Origin: an unicellular cyanobacterium SU3
Lineage (GTDB): Bacteria > Cyanobacteriota > Cyanobacteriia > Cyanobacteriales > Microcystaceae
DNA: 62,247 bases
Reading direction: 5' to 3'
Assembly: GCA_002172675.1 (NCBI GenBank)
Contig: NETF01000146.1
Location: 1 to 62,247 of the forward strand
The position numbers were made by a program, and so were the translations under genes. Of this stretch, positions 44,711 to 52,968 are shown one piece after another; the stretch's first letter is position 1, and every line of letters begins with the position of its first letter. The notes below the pieces were generated by a model that searched no databases, was not told the DNA's origin, and saw nothing but the letters and a program-made list of their open reading frames with translations.

Positions 44711-45637
44711 ATGGATTTCAGTGCTGCATTACCGACATTTATTGTCACCTTACGAGAAGGATTTGAAGCGTCTCTGGTGGTGGGTATCGTACTCGCTTGT
44801 CTAAAAAAAGTCGAACAAACCCAACTCAATCGTTGGGTATATAAAGGAATTGGCGGAGGGATTGTCGCCAGTATTTTAGTAGGATTATTATTAGGAGGAA
44901 TCCTGCAAGGGGTGAATAATTATCAAAGTCCTTATACCCCTATTATCAAAGAATGTTTAGCCACATTATTTGGCATCATAGCGGTTGCTATGTTAAGTTG
45001 GATGCTCATTTGGATGACCCAACAAGGAAAGCAATTAAAAGGAGAAGTTGAACAAGGAATTGAAGCAGCCATAAGTGGCAATAATAGTGCAGGAAAAGGT
45101 ATTTTCTTATTAGTTTTTGTCGCTGTTTTAAGGGAAGGCTTTGAAACAGTTTTGTTTATCATTGCGAAATTTGAAAACAGTTGGAAAATTCCTAGTATCG
45201 GCGCAACGTTAGGATTACTAACTGCAGCTACATTAGGATTTCTTCTCTTTAAGTTAGGGGTTAAAATTAATATTCGTCTCTTTTTTAAAGTGATGGGAAT
45301 TTTCTTACTATTAGTGGTAGGCGGATTAGTTTTAGGAGTCCTGAAACATCTTAATTTAGTGGTGATGTTTTTAGCTCAACTAGAACCCAGTTTTTCACAA
45401 TGGTGTTGGGTTCCTGGTGACTCTTGTATTTTAGGTCCTTTGGTTTGGGATGGGTCTAATATTTTGCCTGATAAAACTTTTCCCGGCATTATTCTTAAAT
45501 CTCTGTTTGGCTATCGACAAACTTTATATTTAGGACAAATCCTTGTTTATCTATTGTTTTTATTGATTGTAGGGACTTTTTATTTCAAAAGTTTATCCAG
45601 TTCTACCCCTTCCAAATCAGCAGAAAAGGTAAGCTAA
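44711..45637 (+). CDS. FTR1-type iron permease
   Basis: A 308-aa polytopic permease with the two signature REGFE motifs, LREGFEASLVVGIVLA (Arg15-Glu19) and VLREGFETVLFIIA (about residues 138-151), seven predicted helices, and WVPGDSCILGPLVWD in the last loop. It imports ferric iron. It sits just after the bacterioferritin gene and before the sensor/vWA/tubulin module. Confidence 0.85.
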   Translation: MDFSAALPTFIVTLREGFEASLVVGIVLACLKKVEQTQLNRWVYKGIGGGIVASILVGLLLGGILQGVNNYQSPYTPIIKECLATLFGIIAVAMLSWMLIWMTQQGKQLKGEVEQGIEAAISGNNSAGKGIFLLVFVAVLREGFETVLFIIAKFENSWKIPSIGATLGLLTAATLGFLLFKLGVKINIRLFFKVMGIFLLLVVGGLVLGVLKHLNLVVMFLAQLEPSFSQWCWVPGDSCILGPLVWDGSNILPDKTFPGIILKSLFGYRQTLYLGQILVYLLFLLIVGTFYFKSLSSSTPSKSAEKVS

Positions 45638-45760
45638 TTCAAGACAATCTCTAAAAAAATTGCTAAGCTAACTTTATGACGAAAAATGAGTCAAAAGCAT
45701 CCGCTTTCTCAAATAATCGTTCATAGTTTTAAAGATGGTGATTAGGAGAGTAATCGACCC

Positions 45761-47350
45761 ATGAGTTCATGGACTTGTGATGGAGTACCCAAAGACGGTA
45801 AACAATACCCTGGAGTATCTCCCCACACCCCTCAAGTCAACACCGGCCCTGACTGTATCATTTGCGGCTTACCCAAAGAAGCTATGGAAGCAGGGAAACA
45901 AGGGAAACAAAAACCAAGTAAAACCGTTGTAGCAGGGAGTTCGGGCAGTGGTAGTCCTTCCTGGCTTATCCCTGCTATTATTGCTCTGATTATCATCATT
46001 TTGGGTGGTGGGGTGGCTGCATTCTTCTTGCTGAAAGGTAACGAGCAAAGCATCAATCCTCCGACTCCTCCTCCCTCACCCACCCCAACCATCCCGACTC
46101 CTAGCAATGGGGAGTCTGTTAGTCGAGGAGAGAAACTCTTTTTACAAGCAACCCCCAATAAACAAGCAGGGGCCGACGCATTTGTCCAAGAAAATTGGGA
46201 CGAAGCGATCGCAGCTTATGAAACAGCCGTTCAAAGCGATCGCAATGATCCAGAAAGTCGCATTTATTGGCAAAACGCCCAAGCCAAACAAGCCGGCAAC
46301 CCCCTAACTATTGCCGTTGCCGTTCCCACCAGTAGTAGTCCCGACTCTGCGGCCGAAATTTTGCGAGGAGTAGCTAAATATCAAACAGAATATAATCAAT
46401 CTTCGGCTTCAGGGCAACTGTTAGAAGTGGCCATCATCGATAGTAGTGACCCCACCACTGCCGCTAATGTTGCCCAAACAGTGATCAATACTCCCGATAT
46501 TTTAGGTATTGTCGGCTATGGAATTGATCAAGGCAGTCAAGCAGCCTTACAACAGTATGAAAATGCAGGAGTTGCAGTTTTATCTCCCCTTACCACTAGC
46601 TTTCAAGGATCAACCCTGAGAACCATTCCCATTAATGAAAAAGAAGACGAATTATTAGTTAATTATTTGCAAGCTGTGGGAAAAACCTTAACCCAGTATG
46701 CAGCGCAACAGCAACCTTCACCTAACATTGCTATTTTTTATAATTCTGATAGTGGTTATAGCCAACAATTACAACAAGAAATTATTAATAGTTTGCCCGA
46801 AGTTCAAGGCAATTTAATCGAGCAAATTGATATTAGTTCCCCTAACTTTGATGCAAATAGTACCGTTAGTAACGTGCAAAATAGTGGAGCAAATGTAGCT
46901 ATTTTAGCCTTGAGTAAAAGTAAAGTGCCTCAAGCCGTAGAAATAGCTAAAGCGAATGAAAATAATGGCTCTCCTTTGCTCTTAATGGGAGGAGATGAAC
47001 TCTATAATGCTGATATTTTAGTTCAAGGGGGCGATGCGATCGCAGGTATAATCTTAGCCGTTCCTTGGAGTTTTAGTCCCACAGATGACTTTGCTCAAGA
47101 TGCTTTGCAAAGTTGGAAAGGACGAGTTAGTTGGCGTACAGCCACCGCTTATGATGCTACCAAAGCTTTAGTCGAAACCGTCAGTCAAAATCCCGATCGC
47201 GCGATGATATTTCAGGGATTTAACAACGGTGTCACCCTGTCTGATAGTACCACCGATTTTAATTTATTTAATGAAGTTCCCTTAGTTCAAGCGGTTAAAG
47301 GAAATGAAGGTCCCACAGGATCAGACTATCAATTTGATTCACTAAAATAA
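45761..47350 (+). CDS. membrane sensor: zinc-ribbon-like N-terminus, TM, TPR-like and periplasmic binding-protein domain
   Basis: A 529-aa protein. N-terminal about 40 residues hold a Cys-x-x-Cys-type knuckle (VNTGPDCIICGLPKEA) with Cys6. A Ser/Gly linker leads to a single transmembrane helix (WLIPAIIALIIIILGGGVAA), then a Pro-rich spacer, a TPR-like helical pair (NWDEAIAAYETAVQSDRNDP), and a Peripla_BP_6-type ligand domain (PLTIAVAVPTSSSPDSAAEI and NAGVAVLSPLTTSFQGSTLR). The binding domain should face the periplasm. It overlaps in cluster with a vWA membrane protein and a tubulin-like GTPase. Confidence 0.7.
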   Translation: MSSWTCDGVPKDGKQYPGVSPHTPQVNTGPDCIICGLPKEAMEAGKQGKQKPSKTVVAGSSGSGSPSWLIPAIIALIIIILGGGVAAFFLLKGNEQSINPPTPPPSPTPTIPTPSNGESVSRGEKLFLQATPNKQAGADAFVQENWDEAIAAYETAVQSDRNDPESRIYWQNAQAKQAGNPLTIAVAVPTSSSPDSAAEILRGVAKYQTEYNQSSASGQLLEVAIIDSSDPTTAANVAQTVINTPDILGIVGYGIDQGSQAALQQYENAGVAVLSPLTTSFQGSTLRTIPINEKEDELLVNYLQAVGKTLTQYAAQQQPSPNIAIFYNSDSGYSQQLQQEIINSLPEVQGNLIEQIDISSPNFDANSTVSNVQNSGANVAILALSKSKVPQAVEIAKANENNGSPLLLMGGDELYNADILVQGGDAIAGIILAVPWSFSPTDDFAQDALQSWKGRVSWRTATAYDATKALVETVSQNPDRAMIFQGFNNGVTLSDSTTDFNLFNEVPLVQAVKGNEGPTGSDYQFDSLK

Positions 47351-47362
47351 GGAGTTAACATA

Positions 47363-48286
47363 GTGTTAAAATATCGCCGTAAAGTGATTGAATATCCTTT
47401 ATTTTATACCCCATTAATTCTGGTAGGGATTTTTTTAGCTTTAGCTTTATTATTTGGTGTATTAAATATCGGAAAACCACCCGTTGCGGTGGTTATTGCC
47501 CTTGATCTCAGTAGCAGCACTTATCAAGGTCAAACCTTTAACGCTCCTAATACTATTATGGATCAAGAGGTACAAGCAGTTAATGCTTACCTAGAAGCTA
47601 ATGCTAAATTAAGAAATCCTAATAAAGTACAAATTTTGGGTATTGGAGGAGGAAAAGCCCCAAAATTAACGTCTAGTATGGAATCATCTCAAGATGTGAT
47701 TGTTGGGCAATTAAATAGTCAATTAAATGATCCCAATTTACCCTATCAATTACGTCCTGAACCTCAACAAGATGATTTAGATATAGTGATTAATAATGCT
47801 ACGGAAATTCTAGAAGAACAACAAAATCACTGCAAAGAATTATTGATGGTAACAGATACTGGGGTTAATATTACTCAGTCAGCCGTTACCCAAGCAACAG
47901 GGAAAAATATTAAGATCAATTCTCTCATTTTTGGTACAGACAGTGTTCCTAACTTAAGATCAGCGAGTCGTCAAACTGATGGCATTTATATTGATAATAT
48001 TAATCTTTCTAATGCAGGAGGAAGTTATTTAGAAGAAGTCTTTTTAAATGACTTTTTTAGACAGTTTAATAGTAACTGGAAATGGATTAAATTTTGGTTA
48101 GGTTGTGCTGTGATTGCTTTCTTTTGGTTATTAGTTTTACCGTTAGATAGATGGGTGTTTCAAGGAGTATTAAATATGTCCATGGAACCAGCAGGAAAAA
48201 TATCATTAGCGATCGGTTTTATTGGCACAATTATTACAGTTGCTTTGATGATTGCTGGTGGTTTACCTTTAATTTCTCCTTGTTGA
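47363..48286 (+). CDS. membrane vWA-domain protein
   Basis: A 307-aa protein with a membrane-anchored N-terminus (LFYTPLILVGIFLALALLFG), a vWA fold whose MIDAS is DLSSST (about residues 49-54, the DxSxS pattern), ILGIGGG and a second metal-site region, and two C-terminal transmembrane helices (WIKFWLGCAVIAFFWLLVLP and LSLAIGFIGTIITVALM-type). Its start is GTG 13 bases after the sensor gene, with a GGAG Shine-Dalgarno. It should form a complex in the membrane with the sensor and perhaps the tubulin-like protein. Confidence 0.7.
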   Translation: MLKYRRKVIEYPLFYTPLILVGIFLALALLFGVLNIGKPPVAVVIALDLSSSTYQGQTFNAPNTIMDQEVQAVNAYLEANAKLRNPNKVQILGIGGGKAPKLTSSMESSQDVIVGQLNSQLNDPNLPYQLRPEPQQDDLDIVINNATEILEEQQNHCKELLMVTDTGVNITQSAVTQATGKNIKINSLIFGTDSVPNLRSASRQTDGIYIDNINLSNAGGSYLEEVFLNDFFRQFNSNWKWIKFWLGCAVIAFFWLLVLPLDRWVFQGVLNMSMEPAGKISLAIGFIGTIITVALMIAGGLPLISPC

Positions 48287-48316
48287 TAGGAGAATAATAT
48301 ATAGCAATTCCCATAG

Positions 48317-48861
48317 TTATGAGGTACAGTAACAGCAATGAGTAAACCAGTTACGAATATCTTGTTTGGTAACTTGTAACATAGCTGATGTAATACCTTC
48401 TATTAAGTCTTTATAGTTTCTTGCTTTGATTTTTCTCAAAATAGCTTTAACTTTTGACCAGAAATTTTCAATCGGAGAAAATTCAGGGGAATAAGGAGGT
48501 AGATAGATTAAATTAGCCCCAGCTTTTTCAATAGATTCTTTGACCATTTCTCCGAGATGAATTCTAGCATTATCCATAATAACACAAGCATCTTTCCATA
48601 GCTTTGGTACTAATTTTGTAAGGATAAAAGCTTCAAATGTAATTCCGTCTACTGACCCATAAATATTCTTTGTTGCCAGAACTTTATCCAAGGATAATGC
48701 ACTAATAATAGAAATATTTTTGCCTCGCTTCTGAGGTTTTTCTACCCTAGCTCTCCTGCCTTTTAGAGACCTAGCGTATAGTCTCAGCATTGCTAAATTT
48801 ACCCCTGATTCGTCTATAAAAATTAAATTATTTGTTTTTATCTCTCGAAGAGTTTCCCAAA
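48317..48861 (-). CDS. IS630 transposase, DDE half (orfB)
   Basis: The catalytic half of an IS630 transposase. The open frame continues through 48790 to about 48861 without an ATG. It contains FIDESGVNLAMLRLYARSLK, VIMDNARIHLGEMVKESIEK and IYLPPYSPEFSPIENFWSK, giving the DDE/DDD residues. It is expressed probably as a fusion with orfA by -1 frameshift at the A9 tract. Confidence 0.8.
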
Positions 48862-48864
48862 ACT

Positions 48865-49266
48865 TTACTCTTTTTTTATGGACTTTTTCAGTGTCCTTTT
48901 CAGGGGCATATAAAGTTTTTTTTTGACACTATAGTTCAATTTTTTGCTGATTCTTCCCATTGTGGTTTTTTGGACTTGCACTCCTGTTTCTTTATAGAGT
49001 AACTCACATAATTCTTCGAGAGTTGCATCATTATTTTTTTCCATGATTTCCACTAAAATCACCAATTGCTCACTATTAAGCTTAGGAGATGGGCTTCCTC
49101 CTTGCTGTAAAGGTCTAATATCTCCAGTTTGTTGATATTGTTTAAGTAATTTTTGAATAAAGCTTTTCGCTACTCCAAAACGCTTAGCTAGACTCCTGAT
49201 AGAGAGGTTCTCTTTTTTCCACACTTCGATGATTTTTTCTCTAAAGTCTATAGAATAAGGCTTCAT
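48865..49266 (-). CDS. IS630 transposase, helix-turn-helix half (orfA)
   Basis: A 133-aa frame: KPYSIDFREKIIEVWKKENL, LAKRFGVAKSFIQKLLKQYQ (HTH) and TLEELCELLYKETGVQVQKT. It ends in an out-of-frame tail after an A9 tract at 48916-48924; a -1 slip there restores TLYAPEKDTEKVHKKRVKFW, the family continuation. Confidence 0.8.
   Translation of the reverse strand: MKPYSIDFREKIIEVWKKENLSIRSLAKRFGVAKSFIQKLLKQYQQTGDIRPLQQGGSPSPKLNSEQLVILVEIMEKNNDATLEELCELLYKETGVQVQKTTMGRISKKLNYSVKKKLYMPLKRTLKKSIKKE
48916..48924 (-). promoter_or_regulatory. A9 slippery site, probable programmed -1 frameshift
   Basis: Nine consecutive A on the minus strand (T9 on plus) at the junction of the two transposase frames. 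A -1 shift joins SVKKK to TLYAPEKD, fusing orfA and orfB into one IS630 transposase. Confidence 0.7.
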
Positions 49267-49310
49267 TTTTACTACATTAGTAATAGATATTACAATCTAT
49301 AGTGTACCTC

Positions 49311-49463
49311 ATGAGTCAAGGAAATGCTATAGCAGATTTTCGTAATCTTTTAGTCCATGAATATTTTAGAGTTGAATTAGAACTTGTTTGGCAAATTATT
49401 GTACAAGAAATACCAGAACTAAAATATCAAATTAATTTACTTTTAAAAGATATAGAACAATAA
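49311..49463 (+). pseudogene. HepT-type (DUF86) toxin, 3' remnant
   Basis: The frame reads IADFRNLLVHEYFRVELELV and WQIIVQEIPELKYQINLLLK, the C-terminal HEPN RNase signature of HepT/DUF86 toxins, with Arg-x4-His (RNLLVH) the catalytic pair. Its first residues come from the IS630 end and the N-terminal half is gone. No MntA antitoxin gene remains. Confidence 0.7.
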
Positions 49464-49536
49464 AGTTTTATGTCAATTATATAACGAAAGTGTCTGTAAT
49501 TAACCTAAAATAGACAGTAAGAATCAGGAGGCAGAT

Positions 49537-52500
49537 ATGGCAGCAGTAGAAGAAAAAAGTATGGTTCCCACTGTCTTAGTGGGAGTTGGGGGAACCGGCG
49601 CAGAGATTTTATCAAGAATACGTAGATTAGTAGAAGAAACTTATGGCAGTTTAGAAGCGTTTCCTATCCTCAGTTTTTTAGTGGTAGATACGGATAAAGA
49701 TTATAAAATTAGTAACCCAGAAGCAGGAGGAAGTAAATTCAAAGATCATGAAAAACACTGGGCTAGTGTTAGCGGAAAACAAGTCAGCGATATGGTTTCT
49801 AATATGGAACAATATCCGTGGATTGATCGTTGGTTTCCCAGAGAGTTAGAAAGAAATATTACTTCTTTAGAAGCTGGTGCTGGACAAATTCGTGCTTGTG
49901 GTAGATTTGCTTTATTTTGTAATTATCATGATATTAGAGATAAATTTTTAGGGGCTGTAAATCGGGTTAAAGGCCGCGAAACTTTCATGTTAGATCGGTA
50001 CAATATTAAAGTGAGTACCAACGCCATTAATGTGTTTGTTACAGGGTCACTTTCTGGGGGAACGGGTAGCGGAATGCTTATCGATATCGGCTACTGTGTA
50101 CGTAAATGGTTAGAAGGAGAAGGTAGTCCTTTAGTAACTGCTATTGTTCCCATGCCTCAAGCTTTTGCAGGAATAAAAGTAGGCGATCGCGTCTTAGCAA
50201 ATGGCTACGCAGCCATGATGGAATTAAGTTATTTTTCTGACTATCGAACGGAATATAATTGTCAATTTAGTAAGAATTTGGCCGATGAAGTTCGTAGTAA
50301 TCGCGCCCCCTTTGATTTTACTTATTTAGTGGGAACAAAAAATGGAGAAAGTGACTTTAAACTGGATCAAATACGGGAGATGATTGCACAAAATATTTTC
50401 CTAGATTTGACTTCAGATTTTTCTCCCCATAAGCGATCTATCCGAGATAATATTAAATCTGCTTGGGCGCAAGCTGATCCTGGTGGTAGAGGTTATCCCA
50501 AAAACTTTATGAGTTTTGGCTTATCTACCATTGAAATTCCTATTTTTCAGATTAGAAACTCTTTATGTTATCGATTAGCAAAAGACATCGTTAATTGGTG
50601 GTTAAATGAACAAGTACAATTACCAGCCGATTCGATGGAATTGATTAAAGGTGATATTCTTAAAAAAATGCGTTTAACTGACGTAGAATTATTAGCCGAT
50701 ATGGGGGCAGCACAAGATAAATCTTATATTGAAGAAGTCTCGCAATGGGTTAACCAACTTCGGCAAACTATTAACCAAGAAAATTATTTACAGTGTACCG
50801 CAACAGGAATTAATATTTTTGGTAAAGAACAGGGAAAAATAAAAGATTTAGATCGGTTTATTCAAGAAGAAGTTAATAGTTATAAACAAGATCATTTTCG
50901 AGAATTAAGTCCCGATGAAAGGTTACACGGGGACTATTTTCAAAGAATCTATGATAACCGCGATCGCACCATTAGTCAAGGAAGAAAAGCCCTAGAAAAT
51001 GAACTTTATCGTATTATTGAAGATCGGAATTTAGGACCCAAGTTTGCTCATATCTTTATAACAATGGTCAGACAAATTTTTGATGATACCAGACAAAGAT
51101 TTAGTCAACAAAAAGAACAACTTTGGGAACCCAAAGAAACAGAACGGCAAAAAGAATATGAAAAAGCTTTAGAAGAATTTAGTCAAATAAAAGAGCAATA
51201 TGGTATTACCAAAAAAGATCGAATCACCTTGTGTTGTGATAGCATTTTAGAAAATCTTCAAGGCAGTTTAATCGCAACGATACAGCGAAAAACTCGCGCT
51301 GCTTCATTAACCGTTATTGATCGTTTAAAAGAAGAATTAGACAGTTTAGAAAGGCGTTTAAATCGCTTTCAACAGCGTTTAATACAGACAAGAGACGAAT
51401 TTGCCAAAGAAGCCGATCATCAAGCCGAAAGTGCCGATGTTTTAACCATTAATGGTATTAAATTGTACGATCGCGATAAGATGAATGAACTGTATCAAGA
51501 CTTAATTGAAAAATTAGGATCGAACGTTCAAGGAAGTAAAAGTCGCTTTGAAATGGGACTGGATCAGATTTGTAGTACCCTATCAGAAGACATTTTAAAA
51601 GAAGCCAGTCCGTTATGGAAGAAAAACCGCCTCGCTGATGAATATATGCGCTTATTTGATGTTCAAAAAATTCCCGATGTACAACAAGAAGATTTAGAAG
51701 AAATTATCTATAATTATAGTAAAGAAACCGTGGTGGATAAAACCCCTAAAAATGCCCATCTTTATACTGAGATGGCAGCCTGCGATCGCCTCTTCAAACT
51801 CTATAATGACGAAACAGAAATTACCGATAATATTCGCATTGCCTATCATAAATCTAAGCCCTTAATTATGATGAATCGGGCAATTTTATCAGGAAAAGAT
51901 GCAGGGTTTACTCCTTCTACTAACGTTAATGTTGGCATTTTAGGAGGAAGAAATACCGCCGATCCGGCTGCTCAAAAAATACTCCCTTTACTACAACAAT
52001 TCCCTGATATTAAGGAAAGTGCTATCAAACCGTTAGGTGATTCTGAACGTCATCGGATGGTATTTGTACAAGAAACGGGAGGATTTTCTTTACGTTGTAT
52101 TGATGGCATGAAAGAGTTAAGACAATCCTATCAAGATTGGAAAGGAGACAGTATTGAAGCCAAACGCGCCCAATTACGAGGAGAACCGAGAGACTTACCG
52201 ATTCCTGTTCACATACAAAAAGAGCCTCCTTTTTGGGATGTCTTTCCTGAAGATCCGAAAATCTTTCAATTAGTGATTCAAGCAAGAGCATTAAACGTCT
52301 TATACTTATCAGAAAATCAGGCAACGAGAGAAAACACAATCCGTTACACTCGTAAAACAAATATAGGTCTAGAAAACGTTGACATTGCCTCAAGTTGGGA
52401 AGAAGCATCACAAATACTAGAAGTTCGCGCTTGCCGTGAAGATAGAGAAGAAATACAACGACAAATTACTGAAAAGTTAAACCAAGCAGAAACTCCTGAA

Positions 52501-52878
52501 CAAAAACGACAACTTTATCAAACTTTAATGGCTTATTTAGAACACCGTTCCTTAGAATTAGGAAAACAAGGCGGTAAAGATAGTCCTGAATATAAACGAG
52601 AAGCAGAAATTATTAAAAGATTGATCGATGATCATCAACTTTATGTCACTGAAACGGTAAGTCATACCGAAGAAACAACAGCAGAAAAACCCCCTCAACC
52701 CCCTCAACCTCCTGCTCCTAAAAAATGGTATTTATATAAAGATAATCAGCAAACTGGCCCCTTTTCAGCCGATGACTTATTAACCCAAGGAGTTACCCCT
52801 CAAACCTATATTTGGTGTGCTGGTATGGATGGGTGGAAAACAGCTTTAGAAGTGGCAGAATTAAGACATTTGTTTTAA
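49537..52878 (+). CDS. tubulin-like GTPase with C-terminal GYF_2 domain
   Basis: A 1113-aa cytosolic protein. The first 200 residues show a tubulin/FtsZ-like fold: N-terminal loop VLVGVGGTGAEILSRIRRLV and the tubulin signature GGTGSG at 174-179 (TGSLSGGTGSGMLIDIGYC). A large middle region (about 350-1050) is helical with coiled-coil parts (RLKEELDSLERRLNRFQQRL). The end (about 1062-1113) is a GYF_2 domain (KKWYLYKDNQQTGPFSADDL and TPQTYIWCAGMDGWKTALEV), often linking proteins to partners. An AGGAGG ribosome binding site precedes the ATG. Role with the vWA and sensor proteins is inferred. Confidence 0.75.
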   Translation: MAAVEEKSMVPTVLVGVGGTGAEILSRIRRLVEETYGSLEAFPILSFLVVDTDKDYKISNPEAGGSKFKDHEKHWASVSGKQVSDMVSNMEQYPWIDRWFPRELERNITSLEAGAGQIRACGRFALFCNYHDIRDKFLGAVNRVKGRETFMLDRYNIKVSTNAINVFVTGSLSGGTGSGMLIDIGYCVRKWLEGEGSPLVTAIVPMPQAFAGIKVGDRVLANGYAAMMELSYFSDYRTEYNCQFSKNLADEVRSNRAPFDFTYLVGTKNGESDFKLDQIREMIAQNIFLDLTSDFSPHKRSIRDNIKSAWAQADPGGRGYPKNFMSFGLSTIEIPIFQIRNSLCYRLAKDIVNWWLNEQVQLPADSMELIKGDILKKMRLTDVELLADMGAAQDKSYIEEVSQWVNQLRQTINQENYLQCTATGINIFGKEQGKIKDLDRFIQEEVNSYKQDHFRELSPDERLHGDYFQRIYDNRDRTISQGRKALENELYRIIEDRNLGPKFAHIFITMVRQIFDDTRQRFSQQKEQLWEPKETERQKEYEKALEEFSQIKEQYGITKKDRITLCCDSILENLQGSLIATIQRKTRAASLTVIDRLKEELDSLERRLNRFQQRLIQTRDEFAKEADHQAESADVLTINGIKLYDRDKMNELYQDLIEKLGSNVQGSKSRFEMGLDQICSTLSEDILKEASPLWKKNRLADEYMRLFDVQKIPDVQQEDLEEIIYNYSKETVVDKTPKNAHLYTEMAACDRLFKLYNDETEITDNIRIAYHKSKPLIMMNRAILSGKDAGFTPSTNVNVGILGGRNTADPAAQKILPLLQQFPDIKESAIKPLGDSERHRMVFVQETGGFSLRCIDGMKELRQSYQDWKGDSIEAKRAQLRGEPRDLPIPVHIQKEPPFWDVFPEDPKIFQLVIQARALNVLYLSENQATRENTIRYTRKTNIGLENVDIASSWEEASQILEVRACREDREEIQRQITEKLNQAETPEQKRQLYQTLMAYLEHRSLELGKQGGKDSPEYKREAEIIKRLIDDHQLYVTETVSHTEETTAEKPPQPPQPPAPKKWYLYKDNQQTGPFSADDLLTQGVTPQTYIWCAGMDGWKTALEVAELRHLF

Positions 52879-52968
52879 AAATTATGTATTTTATTGATGT
52901 CCCCAAGGTGACTGCCTTGAGGACTCATTTTTATTATCGAACAAAAATAAAAGAGTGTATCCCTGTTT

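Larger units (their letters stand above)
48302..49329 (-). mobile_element. IS630-type insertion sequence
   Basis: A 1028-bp element flanked by TA duplications at 48300-48301 and 49330-49331. Ends TAGCAATTCCC / TAGCATTTCC are imperfect inverted repeats, with internal GAGGTACA matching on both ends. It carries the two transposase reading frames below. It has landed in a HepT-type gene, of which only the 3' end remains. Confidence 0.85.

Noticed and set aside
45686-45745. 19-codon ORF just before the sensor gene
   Set aside because: It begins MSQKHPLSQI and ends before the sensor ATG, but it is too short, has a poor ribosome binding site and no recognisable family.
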